Assembly: GCF_009905605.1 (NCBI RefSeq)
Contig: NZ_JAAAKZ010000005.1
Span: 186,001-250,000, forward strand
Direction of reading: 5' to 3'
DNA: 64,000 nucleotides
From: Runella sp. CRIBMP
GTDB lineage: Bacteria > Bacteroidota > Bacteroidia > Cytophagales > Spirosomataceae
Shown: positions 34,973-44,363 of the stretch, piece by piece
Layout: each line of letters opens with the position of its first letter
Numbering within the stretch: position 1 is the first letter of the stretch
Made by a program: the position numbers and the translations under genes
The notes under the pieces: model-generated
What the model was told of the DNA's origin: nothing
Seen by the model: the letters and a program-made list of their open reading frames with translations, nothing else
Databases searched by the model: none

Positions 34973-35004
34973 TTTAACTGACTAAAATAAAAGTTCTAAT
35001 TTTG
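34973..35004 (+). promoter_or_regulatory. Probable promoter of the thioredoxin-like pair
   Basis: TTTA (34973-34976) is followed after 20 nt by a perfect -7 element TAATTTTG (34997-35004), 23 nt before the ATG at 35028. The -33 part has one mismatch. Confidence 0.55.
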
Positions 35005-35027
35005 AGGCCTATAAAACGCACAAAGCG

Positions 35028-36458
35028 ATGAAATTAAAACGTATCCTTCTTCCTTTATTTTTCTGTATTACGCATTTAGTTTTTGCCCAATCTGCCTACC
35101 GAATCGAAGGCCAAATCAAAGGTCTCAACGGAGGTAGTTGCATTTTAGCCAACTATTACGCCGCCCAAATATACGCCAAAGACACCGCCCAAGCCGACAA
35201 AGACGGGCATTTTGTCATTGAAGGCAACAAACCACTTGCGGGTGGGGTGTATGAAATCGTACTGCCCGACCGAAAAACGCTCTACCGAATGCTCATTGCC
35301 GACGACCAAGACTTCAGTTTTACCGCCGATACGGTCGACATCGTGGGAAGTATGCGCGTAAAAGGAAGCCGCGACAACGAGCTTTTTTATGAGTTCCAGC
35401 GTTTCATGAAAGACAAAGAAACGGAATATCAAAAACTCAAAGCCCAAAAAGTACCCGACAGCGACAAGCGCTACAAAGATATTCAGGACCAGCGGAAAGC
35501 CTTTTACGACAATTTCATGAAGGTCAACGAGGGTACTTTTACAGTCAAACTCTTCAAAGCGTCGGCCGAACCAGAGTTACCACCTGCCCCCAGACTTCCT
35601 AATGGCAAAACGGATTCTGCTTGGGTCTTCAATTACTATAAAAGTCACTACTGGGACAACTTCGATTTTTCGGATGCTCGGATGCTTCAGACGCCGTTTC
35701 TCCACCAAAAGCTGGACCGCTACATCAAAGAATTGACTCTTCAAACAGAAGACTCACTCATCAAAGAAGCTGATTTGGTGGTCAATAAGGCCATCAAAGG
35801 AAATCAAAAAGACATCATTTCTTATTGTATTTGGTACATCACCAACCAATACGAAATGCCGAAGACCGTCGGAACAGAGGGCGTTTTTGTGCACATGGGC
35901 GAAAAATACTACCTCACTGGCATCATGCCCGTTTCTGATACGGCCACCCTCAAAAATATGTCTGAGCGTATCAAAGTGTTGAAGCCGTTGTTGGTCAACA
36001 AAATCATTCCCGACTTGGGCGTGATGAGCTACCGTGCCCCCGACAAGCTGGAGTATATTCACGGCAGCAAAGCTGACTTTCAGGTGCTGTTTTTTTACTC
36101 TCCTACCTGCGGCCACTGCCGCGAATCGGCCCCTAAGTTGAAAGCCTTTCACGACAAGATGCACGCGCAGGGCGTCGACGTAATGACCGTTGCCATTGAA
36201 GGCAAAGAAGACGAATGGCGCAAATTTATCAAAGAGTTTAAGCTCGAAGGTATGACCAACGGGTTTGGCCTGGTGGCTTCTCGTCAGGTGGTATATCGCA
36301 ACGATTATGATGTTTTTTCAACGCCAACGGTGTATGTATTAGACAAAAACAAAAAAATTATTGCGCGTCGGCTGGGTGTCGAAGATTTGGAACCATTTTT
36401 GAATGTTTATAAAAAGCGCCTTGCGTTGGAATCAAAACCCGCAGGCAGCCGGCAATAA
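35028..36458 (+). CDS. Secreted thioredoxin-like protein with DUF5106-type middle domain, copy 1
   Basis: 476 residues with a signal peptide (MKLKRILLPLFFCITHLVFA). Domain order: an N-terminal beta domain of DUF4369 type (YRIEGQIKGLNGGSC..., about 25-115), a helical DUF5106-like region (WDNFDFSDARMLQTPFLHQK onward) and a C-terminal thioredoxin fold with the active site C361-G-H-C364 in FFYSPTCGHCRE. A periplasmic disulfide or thiol role is expected. The next gene, 10 nt on, is a paralog. Confidence 0.82.
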   Translation: MKLKRILLPLFFCITHLVFAQSAYRIEGQIKGLNGGSCILANYYAAQIYAKDTAQADKDGHFVIEGNKPLAGGVYEIVLPDRKTLYRMLIADDQDFSFTADTVDIVGSMRVKGSRDNELFYEFQRFMKDKETEYQKLKAQKVPDSDKRYKDIQDQRKAFYDNFMKVNEGTFTVKLFKASAEPELPPAPRLPNGKTDSAWVFNYYKSHYWDNFDFSDARMLQTPFLHQKLDRYIKELTLQTEDSLIKEADLVVNKAIKGNQKDIISYCIWYITNQYEMPKTVGTEGVFVHMGEKYYLTGIMPVSDTATLKNMSERIKVLKPLLVNKIIPDLGVMSYRAPDKLEYIHGSKADFQVLFFYSPTCGHCRESAPKLKAFHDKMHAQGVDVMTVAIEGKEDEWRKFIKEFKLEGMTNGFGLVASRQVVYRNDYDVFSTPTVYVLDKNKKIIARRLGVEDLEPFLNVYKKRLALESKPAGSRQ

Positions 36459-36468
36459 ACAAGCTTTT

Positions 36469-37908
36469 ATGTATCCAATGCGCACTTTGTATTTTTTGCC
36501 TTTTCTGGTTTTGATGGGTCTGACCACGCTCGCCCAAAACGGCGGCTACAGCATCAAAGGAACCATCAAAGGGCTTCGACCTGAGCCGTTTACCTTGGCC
36601 CATTATTTTGGTTTTTCGCAATACGTGGTAAAAGACACGGCAGTTGCCGATGCAAATGGCCACTTGACTTTCACGGGCGACAAACCCCTTCCTGGAGGAG
36701 TTTATATGCTACTTTCATCCACCAAGCGCCGCGTCGCGGAGTTTATCATTGGCAATGAGCAGCATTTTTCGTTTAGCTCCGACACCCTCAATGTGGTCGG
36801 CAATATGAAGATTGAGAACTCGCCCGACAATGAGCTGTATTATAAATACCAACAGCAAATTGCGGGCTACAACACCGAAATAAACGTTTTGGCGGCGCAA
36901 ATGAAAATGCGCCAAGATGTGTTGACCCAAACAAAAATCAATAACCTGCGGCGACAGATATTTGACTACTACCGCAGTTTTGCGCAGGAAAATGCCACAA
37001 CCCTGACGGGCAAAATCATGAAGGCCAACGCCGAGGTGGACCTTCCACCCGCCCCTAAGCGTCCCGACGGTCGGGTGGATTCAGTTTGGTTGTTCCAATA
37101 TTATAAGGCCCATTTTTGGGATAATTTTGATTTTTCGGAAGAGCGCCTCGTTCGTACCCCTACCCTGCAACGAAAGCTAGACCGGTATATGGGCGAGCTC
37201 ACCTTTCAGCATCCTGATTCACTGATTCAAGCGTCGGATGTGGTGATTGAAAAAGCCCTTAAAGGAGGCAGTAAAGAAATGCAGGCTTACTGTATTTGGT
37301 ACTTAACCAACAAAGCCGAAAACCCGTCGGTGATGGGTATTGAGCAGGTGTTTGTGCATTTGGCCGAAAAATATTACTTGGGGGGCATCATGCCCATGAC
37401 CGATTCGAGTACGTTGCAGAATATCCGCCAAAAAGTCAACGTCATGAAGCCGCTTTTGGTGGGCAAAACCATGCCAGCACTCTCATTAACAGATACGATA
37501 GGCCAACTGCGCTCAGTAGCCGATGTGAAAGCCAAATACACCGTCGTAGTTTTCTACGATCCCGACTGCAGTCATTGCCGAAAATCTACCCCTGCATTGA
37601 AGACGTTTTACGAAAAGAACAAAAAAACGCTAGACGTTCAAATCTTTGCGGCATCGGTGGCACGAGCGCCCGACCAATGGAAAAAATACATTCGGGAGTT
37701 TGGCGTACAGGAATGGGTTCACGGTTATGATTATAGCTTCCGTATTGATTTTCGGAAAGATTTTGACGTAATCAATACGCCTATGATTTACGTCTTAGAC
37801 CAAGACAAAAAAATCATTGCCCGTCGCCTTCCTGCCGAAGAATTGGACGGATTTATGGATTTTTATGAGCAGCGGCTCGCCCGAGAGAAATCTATGAAAG
37901 TAAAATAA
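36469..37908 (+). CDS. Secreted thioredoxin-like protein with DUF5106-type middle domain, copy 2
   Basis: 479 residues from ATG 36469 (or 36478), which opens a signal peptide (TLYFLPFLVLMGLTTLA). A longer frame from 36403 runs back into the upstream gene and would mask the signal. The three-domain order of copy 1 is kept: GTIKGLRPEPFTL, HFWDNFDFSEERLVRTP, and a thioredoxin part with C367-S-H-C370 in YDPDCSHCRK. The changed residue between the cysteines may shift the redox potential. The pair is a tandem duplication with probable joint transcription. Confidence 0.8.
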   Translation: MYPMRTLYFLPFLVLMGLTTLAQNGGYSIKGTIKGLRPEPFTLAHYFGFSQYVVKDTAVADANGHLTFTGDKPLPGGVYMLLSSTKRRVAEFIIGNEQHFSFSSDTLNVVGNMKIENSPDNELYYKYQQQIAGYNTEINVLAAQMKMRQDVLTQTKINNLRRQIFDYYRSFAQENATTLTGKIMKANAEVDLPPAPKRPDGRVDSVWLFQYYKAHFWDNFDFSEERLVRTPTLQRKLDRYMGELTFQHPDSLIQASDVVIEKALKGGSKEMQAYCIWYLTNKAENPSVMGIEQVFVHLAEKYYLGGIMPMTDSSTLQNIRQKVNVMKPLLVGKTMPALSLTDTIGQLRSVADVKAKYTVVVFYDPDCSHCRKSTPALKTFYEKNKKTLDVQIFAASVARAPDQWKKYIREFGVQEWVHGYDYSFRIDFRKDFDVINTPMIYVLDQDKKIIARRLPAEELDGFMDFYEQRLAREKSMKVK

Positions 37909-37935
37909 AACGGTGATTTCAGTATAGACATAGAC

Positions 37936-37978
37936 AAGCCTGCCTTCCTATAACATTTATAAGAAGGCAGGCTTTTTT
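37936..37978. terminator. Terminator between thioredoxin-like pair and clpS
   Basis: 12-bp perfect arms AAGCCTGCCTTC / GAAGGCAGGCTT with a 15-nt AT-rich loop, followed by TTTT. It separates convergent genes and may serve both. Confidence 0.85.
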
Positions 37979-38018
37979 ACTTTTTTGGTATATTTTAATC
38001 AGTACGACGAATACCTGA

Positions 38019-38306
38019 TTAGAGCACTTCCGCAGAAATTCCTCTCCGACATATTTCCTGACGCAAGGGAACGAGTTCTTCCCACGAACCATTTTTTACT
38101 TTACATTTTCCTTTGTAGTGAATGATAATGGTACATTGCTCAGCTTGTTCGGGCGTGTGGCTACAAACCTCCATCAATGTATCAATCACCCAGTCAAACG
38201 TATTAACTTCATCATTGAAAACGACTAAACTGTACAAGTCGGTTTCTACTATCTTATCTTCAATTTCCTCTAACACGTCAATTTCGGGCATCTCAAACGG
38301 TTGCAT
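38019..38306 (-). CDS. clpS: ClpS protease adaptor
   Basis: 95 residues. ClpS delivers N-end-rule substrates to ClpAP or ClpCP. The core begins LYSLVVFNDEVNTFDWVIDTL, the substrate-pocket motif V-x-x-N-D-x-x-N-T-x-x-x-V-I, and continues with the helical HTPEQAEQCTIIIHYKGKC. A short acidic N-terminal tail contacts the ATPase in the family. It has a good promoter on the minus strand at 38343-38375. Confidence 0.93.
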   Translation of the reverse strand: MQPFEMPEIDVLEEIEDKIVETDLYSLVVFNDEVNTFDWVIDTLMEVCSHTPEQAEQCTIIIHYKGKCKVKNGSWEELVPLRQEICRRGISAEVL

Positions 38307-38342
38307 TGGGCAAAGTTTTTTTTGGTTTTAATATAGTTATAA

Positions 38343-38375
38343 CAAATTTACAAAAAACCTTAATAGGTTTGCAAA
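38343..38375 (-). promoter_or_regulatory. Promoter of clpS (TTTG / 21 nt / TAAATTTG)
   Basis: Minus-strand TTTG (complement of 38372-38375) and TAAATTTG (complement of 38343-38350), spaced 21 nt. A plus-strand -7 element TAGGTTTG (38364-38371) for the symporter gene overlaps it, so the two divergent promoters share bases. Confidence 0.6.
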
Positions 38376-38404
38376 TAAAAAAAAGTTTTAACCCATTTTG
38401 ACCA

Positions 38405-39886
38405 ATGAGCCCCTACATTGCCCTTAGTATTTTAATCGTTTATTTCATTGTTTTGATTGCCGTTTCGATTTATACCTCACGGGGAGCGGACACCAACACG
38501 TTCTTTACGGCTAATAAACAGTCGCCTTGGTATTTGGTTGCTTTTGCCATGATTGGGACCTCATTGTCGGGGGTTACTTTTATCTCTGTTCCGGGCGCCG
38601 TGGGCAAAATCCAGTTTTCCTATTTTCAGGTAGTATTGGGGTATATTTTGGGGTATCTCTTTATCGGTACGGTACTCATGCCGCTGTATTATCGTCTCAA
38701 TCTGGTCTCAATCTATAGTTATCTCGAACAACGTTTTGGCTTCTGGGCGTACAAAACGGGTTCGGCTTTTTTCTTGCTATCGCGTACGCTCGGCTCGGCG
38801 GTTCGGCTTTATGTAGCGGCGCAAGTGCTGCAATTAGCCATGTATAACGGCCTGGGGATTCCGTTTGAGGTGTCGGTGGCAATCACCATTGCGCTGATAT
38901 GGGTGTATACTTTCAAAGGCGGTATCAAAACCATTATCATTACCGATACCCTCCAAACTACTTTTTTGGTAACGGCCGTGGCACTGACCATTTATTTGGT
39001 AGCCAATCAACTTGATTTTTCGTTTGGGGGTATGGTTTCGGCCATTGCCGACAGCGAATATTCTCGAATTTTCTTCTTTGATGACCCAAAAGACAATAAA
39101 TATTTCTGGAAACAATTTTTATCGGGCGCGTTCATTGCCATCACCATGACTGGAATGGACCAGGATTTGATGCAAAAAAACCTCACCTGCAAAAACATCG
39201 GTGAAGCCCAGAAAAACATGTTTTGGTTTACCATCACGCTTACGTTCGTCAACTTAATGTTTATGAGCCTTGGGGTGCTGCTCTATTTTTACGCCCAAAG
39301 CAAAAACATTGTAATTCCTGCCAAAACCGATGATTTGTATGCAATGCTGGCGCTTAACCACTTTGGTGTGCACGAAGGGACCGCCGGCGTCATTGTGGCC
39401 ATTACGTTCCTGATTGGAATTACGGCCGCTACTTACGCTAGTTCAGATTCGGCCCTGACGGCCCTGACTACGGCATTTTGTATCGACTTCATGAACGTAG
39501 CCAACAAACCCGAAACCGAGCGCGCCCGCATCAAGCACTGGGTTCATATCGGCTTTTCGGTGTTGTTTTATATTGTCATTGTACTTTTCAACCAGATGAA
39601 CAGCAAGGAGGTCATCACGGCGATTTTTGACATTGCGGGCTATACTTACGGGCCTTTATTGGGACTCTTTGCTTTTGGCCTTTATACCAAACGCCCCGTC
39701 AATGACCGGCTTACGCCGCTGGTTTGCGTGGCGGGGCCCCTCATTACGTATATTCTCAATCAAAATTCAGAGGTCTGGTTCGACGGCTACAAAATCGGCT
39801 TTGAACGGCTCATGCTCAACGGAGCCATTGTATTTCTTGGGTTGTTGCTCATTTCCAAGCCAAAAAAATCGGTATTGGCTGGTTAG
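38405..39886 (+). CDS. Sodium:solute symporter (SSS family)
   Basis: 493 residues with about 13 hydrophobic helices. The family core is seen in NTFFTANKQSPWYLVAFAMI (helix 1-2 region), GTSLSGVTFISVPG and ITFLIGITAATYASSDSALT, the sodium-binding Ser/Thr region of the SSS fold. The substrate is not predictable; SGLT-, PutP- and sialic acid-type carriers share these marks. Single gene, divergent from clpS, followed by an AT-rich hairpin. Confidence 0.88.
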   Translation: MSPYIALSILIVYFIVLIAVSIYTSRGADTNTFFTANKQSPWYLVAFAMIGTSLSGVTFISVPGAVGKIQFSYFQVVLGYILGYLFIGTVLMPLYYRLNLVSIYSYLEQRFGFWAYKTGSAFFLLSRTLGSAVRLYVAAQVLQLAMYNGLGIPFEVSVAITIALIWVYTFKGGIKTIIITDTLQTTFLVTAVALTIYLVANQLDFSFGGMVSAIADSEYSRIFFFDDPKDNKYFWKQFLSGAFIAITMTGMDQDLMQKNLTCKNIGEAQKNMFWFTITLTFVNLMFMSLGVLLYFYAQSKNIVIPAKTDDLYAMLALNHFGVHEGTAGVIVAITFLIGITAATYASSDSALTALTTAFCIDFMNVANKPETERARIKHWVHIGFSVLFYIVIVLFNQMNSKEVITAIFDIAGYTYGPLLGLFAFGLYTKRPVNDRLTPLVCVAGPLITYILNQNSEVWFDGYKIGFERLMLNGAIVFLGLLLISKPKKSVLAG

Positions 39887-39942
39887 TTCCACAATTTTGG
39901 GCGTTGGTCGATTTTAATCCTGTTTTGTAGGTAAAATGAAAT

Positions 39943-39976
39943 AAATTAGTGGTTTATTACTGAAACCACTAATTTT
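39943..39976 (+). terminator. Hairpin after the symporter gene
   Basis: 13-bp perfect stem AAATTAGTGGTTT / AAACCACTAATTT with a 7-nt loop. The T-rich end is inside the right arm and only one extra T follows, so termination efficiency is uncertain. Confidence 0.55.
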
Positions 39977-40087
39977 CAGGATGTTTTTGAGAAAATCTCT
40001 ACTTTCATTCGCTGTATTTTTAGGGGTATACACTCTTTTTTCAACGAATACCCTTAATCAACCGTTTTTTTCTACTGCCTGCAATTC

Positions 40088-41209
40088 ATGAATATCCGCC
40101 CAAAAACAACCCTTTTCATCTGTTTGCTGCTGACAATGAGTGCTTTCTACGGTTGCGTAGAACCTTACGATATTACCTATTCACTCAATGCCAACGTCTT
40201 GAGCGTAGAAGGCTTTGTGTCTGACCAAGCAGGGACAACCGTCAGTATTAACATCGCCCGTAATTCAAACAACAGTTATTACTCAGAGCCACTAAAAAAA
40301 TGTGTTGCCGAAATCAGAGCCAACGATGGCAGCACTATACAGCTTCAGGAAGTAGCCGATGGCATCTACGCAGCCCCCGCCAATTTTAAAGGAAAAATCG
40401 GACAAACCTACCAACTCACTTTCAAAACGCCCGATGGCAAAACCTACGAGTCGTCCAAAGAACTGTTGAGCACCTCCCCTGAAATCAAAAAGATATACCA
40501 GCAATTTGACCCAAACGGGCTTTTAGACAACTTGGGCAAAAACGTGGTCAGCTCAACGGTAGATGTGTACCTCGATGTTGACGACCCCAAAGAAACCCAG
40601 AACTACTATCTCTGGCGCTGGAAACTCTACGAAGAGCAAAGTATCTGCATCACTTGTACGGGTGGGCGACTGGTGAATGGACAATGCGTAAAGATAAATT
40701 CACGCAATCCTCCCGACTACGATTATCAATGCGACAAACAATGCTGGGAACTTATCTACAACAGCACCATTAATATTCTGGACGACAAATTTGTGAACGG
40801 TAGGAGCATTACGGGCAGGCTCATCGGAAAAATCCCTTTTTATTCTCCTTCTCAGGGGTGCCTGCTCGAAATCGAGCAGTTGGCGCTCTCTCCACAGGCA
40901 TATCAGTATTTTCAATTGTTGAGTAGCCAAGCCCAAAATACGGGTACGCTGACCGATACACCGCCCGCCGCCATCATCGGTAATATCCGAAACGTAGCTG
41001 ATTCTCAGGACAAAGTGGTTGGTTTTTTTGGCGCTGCGGGCACCCGTAAAGTACAGTATTGGATCAATCGGGCGCTGTACCCCAATCCACTGGTCAAAAC
41101 CCTACTCGGGCGCGCGCCCAACTATGAAATCACCTCTTTTCCTCCGTCCGCCTATCCTTGTGTTTTGAGCAGGACACGCACCCCGATTCGCCCCGAAGGC
41201 TGGCAGTAA
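40088..41209 (+). CDS. DUF4249 lipoprotein
   Basis: 373 residues with a lipoprotein signal ending SAFYGC (Cys23). The conserved DUF4249 start is C-V-E-P-Y-D-x-x-Y, followed by LSVEGFVSDQAGTTVSI. A cysteine-rich stretch (ITCTGGRLVNGQC, CDKQC) suggests disulfides. DUF4249 proteins usually pair with the TonB receptor encoded next to them, like SusD with SusC, although without SusD homology. Here the stop codon TAA (41207-41209) directly adjoins the first ATG of the receptor frame. Confidence 0.9.
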   Translation: MNIRPKTTLFICLLLTMSAFYGCVEPYDITYSLNANVLSVEGFVSDQAGTTVSINIARNSNNSYYSEPLKKCVAEIRANDGSTIQLQEVADGIYAAPANFKGKIGQTYQLTFKTPDGKTYESSKELLSTSPEIKKIYQQFDPNGLLDNLGKNVVSSTVDVYLDVDDPKETQNYYLWRWKLYEEQSICITCTGGRLVNGQCVKINSRNPPDYDYQCDKQCWELIYNSTINILDDKFVNGRSITGRLIGKIPFYSPSQGCLLEIEQLALSPQAYQYFQLLSSQAQNTGTLTDTPPAAIIGNIRNVADSQDKVVGFFGAAGTRKVQYWINRALYPNPLVKTLLGRAPNYEITSFPPSAYPCVLSRTRTPIRPEGWQ

Positions 41210-41245
41210 ATGATTTTCTGGACTATTATTAATTTCATGTATCTG

Positions 41246-43666
41246 ATGACTTTGAAACATTTACTCCTTTTTATATTCGTACTCAGCACCAGCCTAAGCA
41301 TTTGGGGACAACAACGGCCCAAATTTCAGGCGGCCCGCCCCAATGAACTGAGTGGCATGGTACGTGATTCTCTAACGGGAGAACCCATCGCCAACGCCGT
41401 CGTCCGCGTAAATTTTGATAAAATCGGCCTTTTCACCGATACCACGGGTACATTTTCGGTCAATCTGATTGATGCCGATTATGTGGTAACGGTCAGCCGA
41501 TTGGGCTACCGGCCGTTTCGTATTAAAGTAAAAATGAATAAAAACATTCGGTTGGACATCAAGTTGATGAACATCGCCGAAGAGCTAGAGGAGGTCATCA
41601 TTTCGACCCAAGCCGTTGACCAAAACGTATCGCGGCCACTGCTGGGCGTAACCCAGATGAACATCAAAACCATCAAACGGTTGCCCGCTATCATGGGCGA
41701 AGTGGATGTGCTGCGTAGCCTGCAAATGCTACCCGGTGTAACGTCGGTGGGAGAAGCGTCAAACGGGGTCAATATTCGGGGCGGGGCCGTTGATCAAAAT
41801 TTGATTCTGCTCGACGATGCCCCTATTTTCAACCCCACGCACCTTTTCGGGCTGTTTTCGGTTTTCCCACCCGATGCTGTCTCTGGCATGGAGTTGTACA
41901 AAGGAACCACCCCCGCGCGGTTTGGCGGCCGGGCCGCGGCGGTGTTGGACGTGTCGATGTCTAACCCAAGTCTGGAAAAATTCAGTTTGCAAGGGGGCGT
42001 AAGTTTTGTGGCAAACAGACTCACGGCCGAAATCCCGCTCGTCAAAGGCAAAGTAGGGCTTTTGGTGACAGGGCGCGGGGCTTTCAATGACTTTGCTTTT
42101 CAGTGGGGCCCGCAAAAACTCAAAAATATTCGGGCGAGTTTCGGCGATGCCGCCGCCAAACTATTTTGGCGTATCAATACCAAAAACACCTTTTCGCTCT
42201 CCAATTATTACAGCACCGATTTCTTTCAGACCGACCTTCTGGGCGGCATCAACGATATTAATTCTACCTCGACCCAGTACAATTACAAAACGCTCAACTT
42301 CACGGCAAAATGGTTTCACGCGATTAGCGATAAACTCAACGTGCAAACGACGGGCGTTTATAGCAAGTACCGACCACGTATTTTGTTGCCAGAGTTAGAC
42401 AGCGACAATAAAGTGAGCATTGGCTCCGAAATCCTGCAACGTCAGCTAAAAACCAATTTTAATTATGCCCCCAACGCCCGCCATAAAATTGAATTGGGGG
42501 TCAACATGACGCATTATCAACTGCAACCAGGTACGCTTAATCCGGGAAGCAACCAACGTGTGAACCCCCAAAGTGTTCCGACCGAAAACGGGATTGAACT
42601 AGCCTTACACGCTGAAGATGAAATGACCATCAATGCCAAGATGACGGTTTCGGCGGGGTTGCGATACTCTTACTTTATGGCGCTCGGACCGAGCACCGTT
42701 CGTCTCTACGCGCCCGGCGGCCCCCGCACCGAGTTGACCATTATTGATTCCGTTTCTTACGGAGCTGGGCAAGTGACCAAAACCTACGGAGGCTTTGAAC
42801 CACGGTTGGGCCTACGTTACAACATCGACGAGCAATCTTCCATCAAGTTTGGCTACAACCTCATGCGTCAGTATTTACAGGTTGTTTCCAATACCACCAC
42901 TCCCCTGCCCACCTCGCGCTGGAAAATGAGCGACGCGCACATCCGTCCGCAGGTGAGTCAATTGTGGTCAGCGGGTTATTTCAAAAACTTGAAAAATAAT
43001 ATTTACGAGTTTTCCATTGAAGGCTACTACCGCACCACCCAAAACATCATGGATTTTAAACCGGGTGCGGATTTTTTACTCCAAAAATACATCGAAACGC
43101 AGGTACTTCAAGGCCAAAGCCGTGCCTACGGAGCCGAGCTGATGGTCACGAAGAAAAAGGGAGAAATCACGGGCTGGGTCAATTATACGTATTCAAGGGT
43201 ACTGAATCAGGTCAATGAAGGGCAGCAATTTACCGAGCAAATCAACGACGGCAAATGGTATCCCGCCAATTTTGACCGCCCCCATAACGTCAACATGTCG
43301 TTCAATTATTCCGAAAACAAGTACCACAATATTTCGCTGACATTTACTTACGGCACCGGCCGGCCCTACACGATACCAAATGGTTTTGTGAGTTTTCAGG
43401 GCAAAGCCTACCCGTATTATGCCGAACGTAACCAAGGCCGAATCAAAGATTATCACCGCCTCGACTTCTCGTGGCAAATCAATAATCCCAATCTCAAAAA
43501 CAACCGTTGGACCGGAAGCTGGATTTTTACGGTCTATAATCTATACGGACGCAAAAACCAGTACTCGGTCTTCATGCGCACCCAAGGCACCGCCTATACC
43601 ACGTACCAACTCCAAATTTTCTCGTCACCGATTGTATCTTTGGCGTACAGTTTCAAATTCATGTAA
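41246..43666 (+). CDS. TonB-dependent receptor with carboxypeptidase-like N-terminal domain
   Basis: 806 residues from ATG 41246 (upstream ATGs at 41210 and 41237 are in frame), which gives the best signal peptide (MTLKHLLLFIFVLSTSLS). Order: CarboxypepD_reg-like beta domain (GMVRDSLTGEPIANAVV...), plug (LPAIMGEVDVLRSLQMLPGV, ASNGVNIRGGAVDQNLILLD), then a 22-strand-type barrel rich in Tyr and Asn. It imports an unknown ligand with energy from TonB. The DUF4249 lipoprotein upstream is the probable outer partner. Confidence 0.9.
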   Translation: MTLKHLLLFIFVLSTSLSIWGQQRPKFQAARPNELSGMVRDSLTGEPIANAVVRVNFDKIGLFTDTTGTFSVNLIDADYVVTVSRLGYRPFRIKVKMNKNIRLDIKLMNIAEELEEVIISTQAVDQNVSRPLLGVTQMNIKTIKRLPAIMGEVDVLRSLQMLPGVTSVGEASNGVNIRGGAVDQNLILLDDAPIFNPTHLFGLFSVFPPDAVSGMELYKGTTPARFGGRAAAVLDVSMSNPSLEKFSLQGGVSFVANRLTAEIPLVKGKVGLLVTGRGAFNDFAFQWGPQKLKNIRASFGDAAAKLFWRINTKNTFSLSNYYSTDFFQTDLLGGINDINSTSTQYNYKTLNFTAKWFHAISDKLNVQTTGVYSKYRPRILLPELDSDNKVSIGSEILQRQLKTNFNYAPNARHKIELGVNMTHYQLQPGTLNPGSNQRVNPQSVPTENGIELALHAEDEMTINAKMTVSAGLRYSYFMALGPSTVRLYAPGGPRTELTIIDSVSYGAGQVTKTYGGFEPRLGLRYNIDEQSSIKFGYNLMRQYLQVVSNTTTPLPTSRWKMSDAHIRPQVSQLWSAGYFKNLKNNIYEFSIEGYYRTTQNIMDFKPGADFLLQKYIETQVLQGQSRAYGAELMVTKKKGEITGWVNYTYSRVLNQVNEGQQFTEQINDGKWYPANFDRPHNVNMSFNYSENKYHNISLTFTYGTGRPYTIPNGFVSFQGKAYPYYAERNQGRIKDYHRLDFSWQINNPNLKNNRWTGSWIFTVYNLYGRKNQYSVFMRTQGTAYTTYQLQIFSSPIVSLAYSFKFM

Positions 43667-43673
43667 TGCACCC

Positions 43674-44318
43674 ATGCTCTCCACCAACACCATGGCCTTG
43701 GCCCAAAAACTTTGGGATTACCACCACGTCAATCACACGCTTCAAAAATCCGATTGCATCTTGGTGTTGGGTAGCCATGATTTGCGGGTTGCGGAGCGCG
43801 GGGCGGAGTTATATCTGCAAGGTTGGGCTCCCATCTTGATTTTTTCGGGAGGATTGGGTAGACTCACCCAAGACCTTTGGAAAGACGCCGAAGCCGATAA
43901 ATTTGCGGCCATCGCCTTGGAAATGGGCGTCCCGAGAGAAGCCATTTACATCGAAAATAAATCTACAAACACTGGCGAAAATATCCTGTTTACGCAGCAA
44001 CTCCTCGCCACCCACGGTCTAAATCCTCAGACATTTATCGTGGTCCAAAAGCCTTACATGGAGCGCCGTAGCTATGCCACTTTTAAGAAGCATTGGCCTG
44101 ATAAACAACTCATTGTAACCTCTCCGCAAATCTCGCTTGAGCAATACCCCAATGCTGAAATCTCGCTTGAAGAAGTAATTCACATCATGGTCGGCGACCT
44201 TCAACGCGTGAAAGTCTATCCCGAAAAAGGCTTCCAGATTTATCAGGAAATCCCCAGTGATGTTTGGAACGCATATGACCAATTGGTGGCATTGGGTTAT
44301 ACTTCGCATTTGATCTAA
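43674..44318 (+). CDS. Soluble YdcF-like protein (DUF218)
   Basis: 214 residues from the ATG at 43674, 7 nt after the receptor stop; a longer open frame from 43419 only reflects overlap. The DUF218 core is complete: ILVLGSHDLRVAERGAELYL, LIFSGGLGRL, ENKSTNTGENILFTQQL and IVVQKPYMERRSYATF. Unlike the 34160-34927 member it has no membrane helices. Location behind the TonB receptor suggests cotranscription, but no functional link is known. Confidence 0.88.
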   Translation: MLSTNTMALAQKLWDYHHVNHTLQKSDCILVLGSHDLRVAERGAELYLQGWAPILIFSGGLGRLTQDLWKDAEADKFAAIALEMGVPREAIYIENKSTNTGENILFTQQLLATHGLNPQTFIVVQKPYMERRSYATFKKHWPDKQLIVTSPQISLEQYPNAEISLEEVIHIMVGDLQRVKVYPEKGFQIYQEIPSDVWNAYDQLVALGYTSHLI

Positions 44319-44363
44319 ATTCGGTAGCTCTCGGCGTGGCTCTTTCGTTTTACTGTGAACTTT

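Noticed and set aside
36403-36468. Longer start of thioredoxin-like copy 2
   Set aside because: It would run into the previous gene and hide a clear signal peptide.
43419-43673. N-terminal extension of the YdcF-like protein
   Set aside because: It overlaps the TonB receptor end, and the DUF218 part starts just after ATG 43674.
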